Below, piece after piece: positions 47,201 to 59,455 of a DNA stretch of 64,000 nucleotides. Within the stretch, counting starts at the first letter, position 1. Each line of letters begins with the position of its first letter. The position numbers and the translations under genes were made by a program. Origin of the DNA: Heterohyrax brucei (taxonomy: Eukaryota; Chordata; Mammalia; Hyracoidea; Procaviidae); assembly GCA_028571685.1 (NCBI GenBank), contig CM053143.1:154746329-154810328 (forward strand). Reading direction: 5' to 3'. Under the pieces are notes generated by a model, which saw nothing but the letters and a program-made list of their open reading frames with translations, ran no database searches and was not told the origin of the DNA.

Positions 47201-47315
47201 ATGACAACAACATGTTAGGATAGCGCAGGACGAGGCAGTGTTTATTCTATTGTACACAGGGTTGCTGTGAGTCAGAACCAACTGATGGTCCCTAAAACAA
47301 TGACAACACAAAACA
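47200..47315 (+). mobile_element. Extended AfroSINE tail, forward
   Basis: 'ggatagcgcaggacgaggca' to 'ttgctgtgagtcagaaccaa', with a CAATGACAACACA end. Confidence 0.75.
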
Positions 47316-47322
47316 GTCTATG

Positions 47323-49440
47323 GATATAACACAATCTCAAGTCAAATCCTAACAACATTCTTTACTGAAATGGAAAACTAATCACCAACTTTGTATGCAA
47401 AGGTAAGAGGCCACCAATAGCCAAAGCAATATTGAAGACAAAGAACTACATAGTCGGCCTCACCCAACTACTCTCAAAACTTAGTAATAAAAACAGCTCA
47501 GTACTGGTTCAATGAGAAACACATAGACCAATGGAATAGAATCAAGAACCCAAAAGTATATCCATCCATCTATGGGTATCTGATCTTCAAAAAAGGGTCA
47601 AAATCCATTTCATGGTGATGAAACAGTCCCTCCAACAAATGGTGCTCGCAGAAAAATGAAACAGAATTCAACTCTCACACCACACACAAAAACTAACTCA
47701 AAAGACATCAGACCTAAATTGTAAAACTAAAACTATAAACTTTCTGGAAGACAACAGAATGAAAAAACTAGGACTAGGGAGTTTAATCTTTGGCATAAAT
47801 AGTTTATTGAACACAGCTACAAGTACATGAACAACAGAAGATAAATTAGATAACTCATATATCCTAAAAATTAAATACTTATGCTCATCAACACTTACCA
47901 AAGAGTGAAAAAAGAAACTGTAGACTAAGGAAAAATCTTCAGCAATGACATGGCTGACAAAATACACTGACAATTTCAACAATTCAACAACAAACAATCA
48001 TAAAATGGGCAAAGGACTTCACCAAAGAGGACATTCAGGGGGCTAATATAAAAAGATGCTCACAATTACTAGTCATCAGAGAGATGCAAACCAAAACCTC
48101 TATGAGATACCATCTCCTGCAAAAAAACAGCACGTATCCAAAGAAAGCAGAAAACAACACAACAGATAAGGTTGTGAGGAGATTGGAACTCTTATACACT
48201 GCTAGTGGGTTTGTAAAACAGCATCACTACTATGGAAAATGGTATGGAGCTTCCTCAAAAAGCTAGAATAGAAATACCTCATGATCCAGCAATTCCACTC
48301 CTGGGTATCTATTTATCCTCGCTGTCTGTAAGAGCCAATCACACAAACATAGCATACCTGTGTATACTGTAGCACTATTCACAACAGCAAAATGATGGTA
48401 CCACCTAAGGGCCCATCTACAGATGAACGAATACACAAACTACGGTTGATACACACAGTGAAATACTATATGACTATAAAGAAGGACACCATGCAAAGTT
48501 AAACAAAGCAATCATAAGGACAACTATTGTATTGGCTCACTTTATAAAAAGTCAAGAATAGGCATACACACAGAAAGCAGTTGTATTTGATGTTTACCAG
48601 ACATGGGAAGGGGAATCACTTTCTAGACAGTAAATACCTGTTACTTTTGGTGATGAGAAAGGCAATACCCAATATACATGAAACCTGTACAGCTTGATTA
48701 CGATAAATGAAGACTTCAAGAAGTATGTGTGAATAAGGGAAAATTTCAGCAAATGCTAAACATCAAATTTTGCAGTAACAACCAAAGTAACAACAAAGTA
48801 TGAGTATGGCTACATAGGTAGATAAGTGTATTATACATGTGTGTTGTATGGCATATATGAGTTGTATCTATATGTATGCATGCTTGTGCATGCTGCATAT
48901 ATATTCATCCATACAATAAAGCACACAGGGGTCCAGTTACAGAAATTTCCTAGACATACACAAATACCTCACAGGACTGATTTACTGAGAGAACTCCGCT
49001 GTTGGAATGATACTTTCATGTCATAAAGAAATGTTCTATATCCAAAATCTTGTAAACAGCCACTAAAAATACAATTATTGGTCTCTATTCATCTGCAACA
49101 AAAGAGAATGAAGAAAGCCAAACATTGTACCAAGAAACTAATCCACAGGACTAAGAACCCACACAAACCACGGCCTCATCTAATTTAAGACCATAAGTAA
49201 CTAGATGGTGCCTGGCTATCACTAACGAATCATTCTAATGAGAAGATACAACAGAAGGTTCTGGTTTTAATGAGAGAAAAATGTACAATCAAATTCAAAT
49301 TCATAAAAAGGGCAGACTTACTGGACAGATAAAGACTAGAGAAACTCCCAAGATTATCACCCTAAGAAACTCTTAGAACTTATAACTGAAACCACTCCTG
49401 GTTCACCCTGTGAATCAGTCACTGACAAGTGATTAACTGA
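47323..49440 (+). mobile_element. 5'-truncated L1 (ORF2 C-terminus and 3' UTR)
   Basis: ORF2 remnant from 'acattctttactgaaatgga' through the 'cagcaattccactcctgggt' block near 48285 and the terminal 'cagtgaaatactatatgact' block near 48458. A 3' UTR with the shared 'actagatggtgcctggctat' and 'gggcagacttactggacaga' blocks follows. Many stops. The 5' break lies beside a SINE (46995-47310). Confidence 0.85.
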
Positions 49441-50144
49441 TAATTAACAGCTATAAACTTTGCTGCCCTCCATCCTGTCTCCCATGCATCTGTGACTAAA
49501 AACATCTAACCGCACCCATTCCATTACACAATGCTTATCTGGATACAATCTGAAGTCAGAATCAGCAAAAGGAAGCCCATGACTTAAAAGTTAGGAAATA
49601 CTTGTGTGCTTTACTGGGGAGAAGGGCTGGGAAGTCCACATTATGAAACTAGAATTCTGAAATAGTGAACCCAACTCTCCCTCCAACTCAACACAATGCT
49701 CCCTGGGTTATATATGGAAACATGACCTTTCCACCTAAAACACCCCAAACCTCACTACTTTCCCTATAAGGACCTATGTCAACTTAGCAAGCAGCATTCT
49801 TCGTAGGGATCCATGATTGTTGGTAAGTTACGAAACCTAGGTTTTAGCTCTGTGATTCTGTGTTAAGTTTCAATCTTCTACGTTCTCATCTAGAAAACAG
49901 GAACAGGTTGTGAGATCACTGAGTTACCTTCATCTCTCAAAAGTCAGTACACTCTAAGTGGTAGGCCTAATTCAGAAAGGACTGTTAGCCAACAGAAGAG
50001 CCAATGCAGACCAGCATATGCCAAAGACGGTCAGTCATGTTATCTCATGTGTAACACCCCCAATTGCAGATGTCACCATATCTCGAAAGGCTTTTGAATG
50101 CTGTCCTTTAGCATGGAGGTATGTTTTATACATATATACATACA

Positions 50145-50704
50145 TACAAGGTCTGACAGTTAAGTCTGTGAACTTAATTGTTCCAAGTGCTACATATCCC
50201 ACTGCTGAATATCACTGCAGTCACATTCAAAGTACTCCCTGTAGAAAGCTATGCACCAACCCCTGTGCCTAGTCGAACCTTCCAAGCTATTTTGGAACTC
50301 TCTCTGGAATGGCCATTGTGCACAGTGGTAAGTTCACCAACTTAATCATCTAGCTGTCTGTGAGGGAGCTTTTAGCCAGAAAGCAAATAATTGTATTGGA
50401 ACACCCTCCTTACTCACCTGATCTGATCTCCAATGATTTTTCTTTACCTGAAGATAAAGGAAATACTGAATGGAAGACATTTTGATGACGTTCAGAACTT
50501 AAAGGGTAATCCAAGAATAGCTCTGATGGCCATTGCAGAAAAACAGTTCCAAAATTGCTTTCAAGGGTGGACTAGGCTCTGGCATTGGTACATAGCTTCC
50601 CAAGGGGAGTACTTCCAAGGTGACCGTGGTGATACTCAGCAATGAGGAATGTAGCACTTTTTCCAGTATGAGTTCGTGAACTTAACTGTCCAGCCTCAGA
50701 CATA
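50145..50704 (+). mobile_element. Degenerate mariner (Tc1/mariner DNA transposon)
   Basis: Terminal inverted repeats: 'ggtctgacagttaagtctgt' near 50150 and, inverted at the far end, 'gaggctggacagttaagttc' (50669-50697), with TA at each edge. In between are transposase remnants: PPYSPDLISNDFSL near 50408-50450 (the catalytic PHSPDL-type block of the D34D family) and AEKQFQNCFQGWTRLWHWYIASQGEYFQGD near 50540-50630. At about 560 bp it is far shorter than an intact mariner (about 1.3 kb), so the middle is deleted. Confidence 0.85.
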
Positions 50705-51264
50705 TAAATAAAACCTCGGTTGCAGTCACCCTTCATTCTATAGCACTATCATCCTCTATCTGCAAATAACATGACCTCATGTGGACTTTTAAATGAACAC
50801 AGATTTTACTAATTAACAATTACACAAATTCTACAACCACACTTATCAAATTCCAAACAACTATCCTTTCATCTCTTGCCTTTTTAAGATCTTCTATAGT
50901 AAAAAACAGAAATTCAAGACCATAACTGTCCAGTTTCTTTGCCTAATAAAATCTTTTTTTTTTTTGAAAGTCAATACACTGATATTTAGATCTCAGTATA
51001 TCTCTAACACATAAATTTGATGTTTCAGGAGTTAGACATATTACATTCAAATAGTCTGAGAACTCTTTTTGTGGTGAGCAAATTTTTTATTCACTACTAC
51101 AGTTTACTTAAAGCCATTAAACAGATTACATTTCCTCTTGAAAATCTCTGCTGACCATAGATGAACATGGAAAATCCCAGCACACTGAGTTTCCACTCAG
51201 GGTTATTAAGAATTGGGAGTTGTTGCTTGTGACCAAATACTTACGGCCAGCACATAACAAAGAG

Positions 51265-51450
51265 GGGAAAACAACGGCCATCAAGTCAACTCTGACTCAT
51301 GGCGACCCTGTGTGTGTCACAGTGGAACTGTGCTCCACTGGGTCTTCATGGGCTGATTTTTCTGAAACAGACTACCAGATCTTTCTTCTGAGGCAACCCT
51401 GGGTAGGTTTGAACCTGTCAATTAGCAGCTGAACATATTTAACTATTTAT
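51265..51450 (-). mobile_element. AfroSINE long variant, reverse
   Basis: 'ggccatcaagtcaactctga' to 'cagactaccagatctttctt'. Confidence 0.88.
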
Positions 51451-51612
51451 ATCCTGGTGGCGTAGAGGTAAATGCTATGACTGCTAACCAAAAGGTCAGC
51501 AGTTCAAATCTACCAGGTGCTCCTTGGGAACTCTGTAGAGCAGTTCTACTCAGCTCTACAGGGTCACTATGAGCTGAAATCGACTTGACAGCACTGGGTT
51601 TGGTTTTTTTGG
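51451..51612 (+). mobile_element. AfroSINE, forward, back to back with the previous
   Basis: 'tcctggtggcgtagaggtaa' to 'gacagcactgggtttggttt'. Confidence 0.93.
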
Positions 51613-52320
51613 TTTAGAGACGCTCAACAAAGAAATAGGGGAGGCCAGTGAAATAAGCTGCTTTGACTGAACAAGCAAAGCAATGAAGTAAAGAATTACA
51701 TTATTTGCCACTCCAAATGAGGGACACTTCACTGAACACTGGGGCCCAACACAAAAAAACAACTACCACACACTCAGCTTAAAACATTGCCCCTGTGATT
51801 CTGAGAAGGGTCAGTCAGCACAGGAGGAAATGTATTCCCACCAGCCTGTTAATTGAGTGCAAAGGCCAGGCTTCATCTCACTGCTCCCATCAGCCTCAGG
51901 GGTCTCTTGAAAGCTGCACACTATTTAACCTTTTGCCTAGGATGGTTTCAAAGAGTGGAACATGTAAGACTAATTTCTTTCCAGTGAAATCTCGGTCTTT
52001 TGTCTCCTCCCATCAAGTGACTTTTGAAAAGAAACCTGTCACCTGTGCCTTTCAGCACTCTGGGCCCATATGTGGTTTTTCTCCCTCTGAATTTGGAGCA
52101 CAAGGCAGCTCAGAGGCGGGCCTGCTCCACAAGCGAAACTGGAACAACTGTGCGAATGATGGGCAATTGCTCAGGCAGCTGAGAGTCTGTTCAGCAACAC
52201 AAGTGCCTCTGTATGCCACGGAGTCTCTTGGCCTCTCTGTGAACATCCATTTGGAGTTGTTCATCAAAGTCCAGTGACGTTACAAGAGAAAGTGGTAGAC
52301 TGGAAGTAAAGAATTAGGTT

Positions 52321-52600
52321 CTGGACTTGGCCACGCAGAGTGACCATATCTTGGGTGCAATTTATGGTTCTATGCATCTATAGGATGTCATCCTGCTAAT
52401 CTCTTACTGGAGGAAGGGAAGTGGGTGGACAAGAGGGGAAAGGAGACTGCTGGGAGGATGGGACATGTACGGTGCAGAGAGGAGGAGTGTGCTGTCACCA
52501 GGCAGGGAGAACAGTGGAAGCTGCATATAGGTGGGCATGCAAATTTATATGGGAATGTACATTTTCATTCAACCATAATAAATATGTATATATATAAAAG
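52321..52600 (+). mobile_element. 5'-truncated L1 3' end, young subfamily
   Basis: Closely matches 15061-15318 of the L1 at 8642, including 'ttatggttctatgcatctat' and 'gtacattttcattcaaccat'. A probable imperfect target duplication, aaagaattaggtt at 52308-52320 and aaagaactggtt at 52597-52608, flanks it. Confidence 0.88.
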
Positions 52601-52721
52601 AACTGGTTGTCACGTGCAGTAGACAGTGAGAAGGCAGGTTAATTTCCCTACAGTACTTGCCCTCCTTTCACATAACCATGGTAACAGTTCCCATTCCCTG
52701 ATGCTTCCTCACTGACTGCCC

Positions 52722-52930
52722 CAGCATCCCTTCCTTTCACTGATGGCTGTCAGTTGGCCCTGACTGAGACCTCAAATGTGTCAAGGAGAATACGTTCCAT
52801 GGAGTTTTCAATGGTCAGTGTTCCAGAAGGAGATCACCAACCCTTTCTTTCAATACACTTCTGAGTTGACTCAAACTTACCCTTCCATAAGCGGTCAAAC
52901 ATTTTAACCATCTGTACCACCCAAGAACTG
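52722..52930 (-). mobile_element. AfroSINE long variant, reverse, diverged
   Basis: 'tcagttggccctgactgaga' to 'catctgtaccacccaagaac'. Confidence 0.7.
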
Positions 52931-52959
52931 CTTCCTTCTTTCAGATAGAAGTTACTACC

Positions 52960-53118
52960 ACACGTCCATATGGTACACTGATTAAGTATTTGCTGCTAAC
53001 CCAAAGGCTGAGAGAGGCTGAGTCTACCAGCTGCTCCTTGGAAACTCTATGGGGCAGTTATTACTCTGTCCTTAGGGTCATTAATAATTTTAATCAACTC
53101 AACAACCATGTGTTTGTC
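52960..53118 (+). mobile_element. AfroSINE, forward
   Basis: 'gctgctaacccaaaggctga' to 'ggaaactctatggggcagtt'. Confidence 0.88.
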
Positions 53119-53129
53119 TTGGTACTACA

Positions 53130-53265
53130 CTGGAGTTACTGTGGCACAGAGAGGCTAAACAACTGCCCTTGGTCAAACAGCTCATAAATGCAAGAGCCAG
53201 GATTTAAGCTCAAACCAACCTGAGTTAAAACCCATACTCTTAACCAGGATGCTACACTCGCACTA
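53130..53265 (-). repeat. MIR, reverse orientation
   Basis: 'cacagagaggctaaacaact' and 'caagagccaggatttaagct'. Confidence 0.75.
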
Positions 53266-53684
53266 TTCATTCAACCTATGTTCCTCAAGCAGCCAGGTAG
53301 CATTCAGAGAAGTGTTCATCACAATGGGAATTATTAACCAGAATGGTGTTTCACTTTATTCTGCCTCATGACACACCTAGAAAACAAAGAATCACAGGCT
53401 GGAATGAGCAAAGGAACAAAAAGTTGTAGGACCCATTTTTAAAACTCCCATAGCTTGGAGAAGGTGGGTATGCAAAAAAGAGCCACGATTCAAATGAAGA
53501 TCTTAGATTCCAGGATCTCCCCCCAAACATGACACCATTTCAAACAAGAAAACACAACGTTCCCAAGTTCTGCCCTTCTCCCACATGGGCTCCCTAGGTC
53601 ACTGTGGTTTTCGGGGCGGCAGGGGTGTTGCACTTCTGCCTTTTTTAGGATAAGTTTTCATTCATCATGCAACAAGGACCCTCA

Positions 53685-53825
53685 CGGAGAGAGACAGTTA
53701 CCACTATTCCCATTTCACAAAGGAAGTAACTGAGAAAGTACGGCAGGCCCAGAGTCCTAGAGGTAGTACATAGCAGCAGCCCACACCCACCAAACTACAG
53801 AGTTACTAACCAGCCTCTCTACCAT
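53685..53825 (-). repeat. MIR, reverse orientation, diverged
   Basis: 'tcccatttcacaaaggaagt' followed by 'aactgagaaagtacggcagg'. Confidence 0.6.
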
Positions 53826-53904
53826 CAGCAGCTAGTGGGAGTCTGATGCTGGATGCTATTCCTAGATATAATGCAAAGGCAGGCTTCTATGGGTACAATG
53901 GAGA

Positions 53905-54023
53905 ACTTGGGTTGTGTAAATAGTTAACATGCTTGGCTGTTCATCCAAAGGTTAAAGGTTCAAGATCACCCAGAAAACTCTGGAAGGAAAATCAGTCAAT
54001 CTCTTTAAAAAATCAGCCATTAA
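53905..54023 (+). mobile_element. AfroSINE, left part, split by an L1 tail
   Basis: 'tagttaacatgcttggctgt' to 'aatcagccattaa', which is the left target copy. Confidence 0.88.
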
Positions 54024-54296
54024 GATGCAGGGTGACCATATTTTGTGGGCACTTTATGGTACTAAGCATCTACAGGATGTCATCCTGCTGACCTCATATT
54101 GGAGGAAGGAGAGTGGGTGAAGAGGAAAAGATAGGAGACTGTTGGGAGACTAGGACATGTATGGAGCAGAGAGGAAGAGTGTGATCACCGTCCAGGGAGA
54201 GCAGTGGAAGCTACATATAGGTGAGCATGCAAATTTGTATAGGAATGTACATTTTCATTCACTCATAATAAAAAAGTAATAAAAAAGAAAAAAAAA
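54024..54296 (+). mobile_element. 5'-truncated L1 3' end inserted into an AfroSINE
   Basis: Third copy of the 15061-15318 tail. It is flanked by aaaaaatcagccattaa (54007-54023) and aaaaaatcagccataaa (54291-54307), a target-site duplication. The surrounding SINE resumes on the far side. Confidence 0.92.
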
Positions 54297-54380
54297 TCAG
54301 CCATAAAAACTCTATGGCACACAGTTCTACTCTAATACACACAGGGTCACCATGAGCCTGAATCAACTAGAAAACTTTTT
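54297..54380 (+). mobile_element. AfroSINE, right part
   Basis: Continues 'actctatggcacacagttct' to 'atgagcctgaatcaactaga' after the inserted L1. Confidence 0.88.
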
Positions 54381-54829
54381 TTTTAAGTAGGTATAATGGT
54401 CTTTGGTTGTCAGTCTTCTACTTATAAAATAAGGCATTGCTTTGCCTTCAAAAATGTTATGTTACAAATAATTTATGTCATCCACAATATCAAGCAGAAT
54501 GTATCACACCCCACAGATCTATGGCAATACAGCACTCTACGGGAATAAAAGAGCCTTTCCTCCCTGCTATCCAAGATTTTAAAGTCTCAGGCACAAATCA
54601 ATACACATACATGTCAAATACTGCAGAGAAAGAACTTCACTACCACAAAACGAATGACAACAGCAAAACAATGATAATGAAACAATTTCTGACCTAGAGT
54701 GGCACAGCACAATGGATCACTTTTGTGTGGCCTCTCTCGCCATGGTTTTGTAACTCCCACCCAAACAAAGTAATCCTGGCCCACCAAGGGAACTGTCCAG
54801 TTTTGTCATTCTGCTAGGTTTAAAAGACA

Positions 54830-55600
54830 GCCAAATCCAGAGCCGAGGGAGGATCTCATCACCAGCAAGGAGAGCAAAGAACAGGTCCTTGGGACCTGGG
54901 ATCCCTGTGCTGAGGAGTCTCTAGAACCAGGTAGGAGGACGGAGAGAAGGAGAGAGAGAGACAGAGAGCGCTGTAAGACTGAAGATGGCGAGACGCAGAG
55001 GCAGAGAAACAGCAACAGTAGAGAATGGTGGCAGAGACTGGCAGAAGATGGCACAATAGAATTCCTGGCTCACGAGGCAAGGAAGACAACTGCCTTTGGG
55101 ACTGAGGCTTACTGGCAGAGGTGCCTCAGGACATTTACTGAGGTCCAACGCCAAGGACCAGAGAGGTGCGCCTGCAAGCACAGCTGAGAAGAGGCTGTCC
55201 TAATGGAAGAAATGAATACTGGCTGTTCTTGAGCAGAAACTGTGACCTGTTACTTCCCTAATAAGCCCCAAGTCAAGATTACTGTCTGTGACTTTTGTGT
55301 AGCCCCTGTAATGAATTACTGAACTCAGCAGAGAAGTAGCGAGGACCATGGGAGGGATGGTTGGTGTTAGAACTGATAAATATGACAGAAAAAGGAGGCA
55401 TGTCTGACCTCCACCTGATAGGAATCAGCCTTAGACTGCTGATTTTCATTCTCCTTCCCCCTTGTGAAGTTACATGACTAGTCAGAGGCCACCCCTTTGT
55501 TTTTATAAGTGCATGAGGCAATTACAAGTCACAACCAACAGAGCTGCAAGAGGTTGATGGGAAAATGGCTGGGAGACTGAGGGGAGTGGACTAGAGTTTA
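54830..55600. other. Unclassified stretch with a purine-rich tract
   Basis: Holds a GA-rich run (54935-54985, gagagagagagacagagagc) and no recognised repeat family. Short overlapping open frames on the minus strand follow from the skewed composition. It could be a lineage-specific LTR or other repeat, but I cannot support this. Confidence 0.3.
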
Positions 55601-55874
55601 TCTTAATACCAGGTGACCAGAAATGACAAAAGCCAATGTCTTCTGCTGACAGGCATTTAAAGAGCAATGACCTAGGTCATCATACCATGAAGAATAAGTA
55701 CCATGGTATGTTTGCTTTTCTGATATCCACAATAACATCACTTCTTCTGAAACACTAGAACAATGCATTAGCAAGAATTTTAAAATGACTTCAACTACAG
55801 AGTTCAAACATTAACAAACTAGGTTGGTTTAGAAATAGAACACACTGACTTGGGAGTACTCTACTACAATTTCA

Positions 55875-56055
55875 GGCGCTTGGTAGTACACAGATTAAGC
55901 ACTTGACTGCTAACCAAAAGGTCAGCAGTTCAAACCTATCAGGTGCTCTATAGGAGAAAAATGTGGAAATCTGCTTCCATAAAGATTTACCATCTTGGAA
56001 ACCTTACTTGTCCTATAGGGTTTCTATGACTCAACAGCATACAACAACAACTACA
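55875..56055 (+). mobile_element. AfroSINE, forward, extended variant
   Basis: 'ctgctaaccaaaaggtcagc', 'ttccataaagatttaccatc' and an ACAACAACAACTACAAC tail. Confidence 0.88.
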
Positions 56056-56224
56056 ACATAATCGAAGAAGTTTGGTAAAGAATACTGAATACATGTGAAC
56101 TCCCAAAAGTCCAAATAAATCAATCTTTGAAGAAATACAATCAGATGTTCCTTACCAGTGAGGACTTCAGCTCCCTTGCTTTGGATATATTGCCAGAAAA
56201 GGCCAATTTTTAGCAAAGGACATC

Positions 56225-56410
56225 CTGGTCACTAAAGCAGAGGGTTAGTGAAAACCACGGAAACTCAACGAGATCTACTGACATGAAAGCCTCAACAGTG
56301 ACCTCAAACATACTAACAATCACAAAGATGGCACAAGACTGGGTAACATTTCGCTCTGTTATACGGTAAGTCACCATCAGTCAGGGCCAACATGATGGCA
56401 ACACCACCAC
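56225..56410 (+). mobile_element. Extended AfroSINE tail
   Basis: 'agatggcacaagactgggta' to 'agtcaccatcagtcagggcc'. Confidence 0.65.
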
Positions 56411-56482
56411 ATCTGAGCAGTTAACAATAAGCACTTTTACAATGAAAGCATGGATATTTAGTTAATGTTCTCAAGCCACACA

Positions 56483-56803
56483 TTCCTTAACTCTGTAACA
56501 GAGATTAAGAACCACCCTTGAGCCAGACAGTGAGCCAGGAAGACAAGAAGACAGTTTCCTGCATCACCAAACCTAACTTAGGTTTTAGCAAAAGGTACCA
56601 TTAATGCTTTCAAAGGCTTGGAAAGGCATCAGTGGACACAGGAGTGCGAGGCCTTCCTAAAGCCAGCTCTTCACTCACTGTAGACTGCTACTATATACCA
56701 AAACCTGATTTAGGTTTGATGACAAAGGAAACTGTCTTCTTGTCTTCCTGGCACGGTGTCTGGCTCAAGGATGGTGCTTAATCTCTGTTACAGAGTTAAG
56801 GAA
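56483..56803. repeat. Inverted repeat with 106-bp arms and 109-bp loop
   Basis: Arms 56483-56588 and 56698-56803 are reverse complements with about 12 mismatches. Uninterrupted matches include the outer 27 bases from 'ttccttaactctgtaacaga' and 26 bases around 'aagacaagaagacag'. A transcript of either strand could fold into a long hairpin. Confidence 0.95.
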
Positions 56804-57099
56804 GCTATCACCACCTATGACCTTTTGTAAAAGCAGAGTGCTTCTATACCCTTTATTTCAGCTGCTTATTATCAGGTAAACACACTGATCAAACTTCTTT
56901 CCCAGCATGAGGAATCCATGGCAGAAGGTCACCCAGCTTCTATTCAAGTACTTCCAGTAACAAGGAAGTCAAACTTCTGGCTCACATGTAAATTAATCAA
57001 CTTTTCACAATAATGCTTAACTATTAAAAGAAAAAAAATTGGTGACATTCCTCCACTTCTTCATGTTCCCACTTGTTTTCATTGTTCTGGTTCTGCCTT

Positions 57100-57602
57100 T
57101 GGCTGGTAACCAATACAGGTGACAAGAACACATAAACTTAATGAGACCAAAAGTCTATGCTGGAGCCTCTGACAGCTGGTCCCACCCCACATCTTCCTAA
57201 AACCCCACACAATATCCTGGGTGGGTCTCTATCGCCATGCTGGCTCTACACCTCCCTTACCCTTTCCTGGTCAAGTAACCAAAAGCTGGACCAATCAGTT
57301 CCCCCTCTTAAAAATCTAGAATAAAATTCAGGCTGGCAGTCAGGCAGCAGTGCCTCCTCAGTTAGAGGACCCTTGGGCCTGGGGGCAACTGTGTATGTGA
57401 TGAGTAAGCTGGGAAAACCGGTGTGCAGACCAGAGAGAGGAAAGGTGATGGTGGGGGGAGGTGGAATTCTTTCAGTCCTCTCAATTTTCTGGTTCTCAGC
57501 TCTGACTCTACCTTGATTTTTAATAGTCTCCTTCTGATTAAGCTAGCTTGCGTCATTCCTGTTCCTCGCAACTAAATGACTATTGACTAACACAGGCTCA
57601 TA
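57100..57602 (+). mobile_element. Possible class I ERV solo LTR
   Basis: Has a CCAAT-like box in 'gctggaccaatcagttcccc', a TATA-like 'cttaaaaatctagaataaaa' just downstream and a CA-rich end 'tgactattgactaacacagg'. The layout resembles an LTR promoter, but I do not recognise the family and no internal retroviral sequence is near. Confidence 0.35.
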
Positions 57603-57759
57603 CTCATCTGTTTCCTGAGCACTTCCTGAGCACCTCCTAAAACTACTCCTTCTCTCTAGTAACTAGAAACTGAACTGACTGAACAGGCAAGAACAGGGGA
57701 AACAACAGGTTGGTGGTACTCAACCAGGTATGGTTTGATTGAAAAAGTGAATGTTGATA

Positions 57760-57910
57760 TGGCAACCACAGTTCTAGTTCACTCTACATTGACTGCCTAT
57801 ATGACCTTAGTTGATTCTCTTTTCTTGAGTCTTAGTTTCTTCATCTATAAAATATGGACTTAGGAATAGATGACTTTCAAATTCTCCAGTTACTTTCAGG
57901 ATTCCTTGGA
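57760..57910 (+). repeat. MIR, forward orientation
   Basis: 'tatgaccttagttgattctc' and 'agtttcttcatctataaaat'. Confidence 0.75.
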
Positions 57911-58149
57911 AGTAGTAGACTCAACACCTACCACATATCCAGTAACTCTGTCTTTGGTGGTCATGTGAGCTGGAGAATATCTTGACTCTCCCAAGTTACT
58001 GCTTCAGTTAGGAGACAATACAAGCACTGCCCAGAAGGCCACTGCACTTGGCTGAGTGACAGAGTCTGCGGAAGTGAGACATCAGAGTTCACCATTCAGA
58101 GGGGCACCTCCAGGAGACCTTGAAGTGATGAGGGAAAGGCTTTGGAGCT

Positions 58150-58300
58150 AGACTGTCCAATATGGCAGTGACCAGCCACCAGTGGCTCTTGAGTTTTTGA
58201 AATGATGTTAGTGTGAGGAAATAAAATTTTAATTTTAATGACTTTTAGTTTAAATAGAGGTATGTGGCTAGTGACTACTATACTGGACAGCACACAGATT
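58150..58300. mobile_element. Short DNA transposon with inverted ends (hAT-like)
   Basis: Ends pair as 'ctgtccaatatggcagtgac' on the left and, inverted, 'ctgtccagtatagtagtcac' on the right. The AT-rich centre reads 'aattttaattttaatgactt'. The type is common in mammals; the exact family name is uncertain. Confidence 0.65.
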
Positions 58301-58486
58301 TAGAAGTCTAGAGGTCAAGATGAAGTAAGGGAACTCTAACAGGGACAAACATAAACCCTCAAGGAACGTCAGGAATTGAGAGGCTGCTCTGCCTGCAGGA
58401 AAAGGGGAAGGAATGGTGACTTCTGATGTGGACCACACAGGGTAAGAGAAGCTTGCCAGTGTTAAAGTGTTGTGTAGGTTGGTATC

Positions 58487-58636
58487 AAAATCTAAACTCA
58501 TTGCCATTGAGTTCATTCTGACTCTTGGCAACCCTATGAGACAGAGCACAACCGTCCCATAGGGTTTCCAAGGTTTCAAACTACTGATCTTTTGGTCAGC
58601 AGCTGAACTTTTAACCACTGCGTCACCAGGGCTCCA
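58487..58636 (-). mobile_element. AfroSINE, reverse
   Basis: 'gccattgagttcattctgac' to 'aaccactgcgtcaccagggc'. Confidence 0.93.
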
Positions 58637-59117
58637 CAGGTTGGGTATGGAGAGGCAGAAAATGAGCAAGGGGTGCTTTCCTGGCAAACAAAACGCACTA
58701 TGAAAAATGACGGCTACATAAGGAGGCACACAACACCCAGGGAGGGTAGCACAATTCCACACGGGCAGTACTGCAGTCCTTCCCGTTGCCTCTCCCACGT
58801 CAGCTCTTCCCTTCACCCTGACTGACAAAATGCCGATTCTGTATAAAGAAACAACATTTTCAGAAACCACCACTGCCCAGCTTCCCTTGTAGTGATGAGT
58901 CAGGTAACACAGCTCTAGCTAATGAGATCCAGTAGAAGTCACTCCTGATGTAGAGGGATCACCCTTTCCCCCATGTTGCTTCCTTCCTCATTCTGTCTGG
59001 AACTGAAGGGGAAGCTGAAGATAGAGCAGCTATCTTATGACCACAAGGATGAAAGAGAGAAATACGAGGGGCCTGAACTCTTGACAGGAGGCCTTGGGTG
59101 AAACAAATAGTTATGTA

Positions 59118-59455
59118 CTAGGCTAATGGCACAAACAGTTAAGTGCTCAACTGCTAGCTGCAAGACTGGTGGCGCAAACTCATACAGAGGGGAGTCAGAA
59201 GACAGGCTGAGTGGTCTGCTTCTGTAAGGTCACAGCCTTGAAAACCCTAAGATGGAATAAACTTAAGCAATTAACAAAAACCATTAACCAAAAGGTTGGG
59301 AGTTCAAATCTACCCAGAGGTACCTGGAAAGAAAGGCCTATTAATCTGCGTCCAGACGATCACAGCCACTGACAACCCTACCGAGCACAGTTCTACTCAC
59401 ACACATGGGTTCTCCACAAGTCAGAAGAGACTCAACAGAACTAGTTTGGTACACT
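59118..59455 (+). mobile_element. Two AfroSINE long variants in tandem, forward
   Basis: 'aggctaatggcacaaacagt' (59118-59260) and 'accaaaaggttgggagttca' (59275-59455). Confidence 0.75.

Noticed and set aside
51795..52277. 160-codon open frame on the plus strand
   Set aside because: No recognisable domain, no splice context, antisense to TBC1D1; the minus strand is partly open too, which points to composition.
58268..58873. 201-codon open frame on the minus strand
   Set aside because: It runs through an AfroSINE and a DNA transposon, so it is not a gene.
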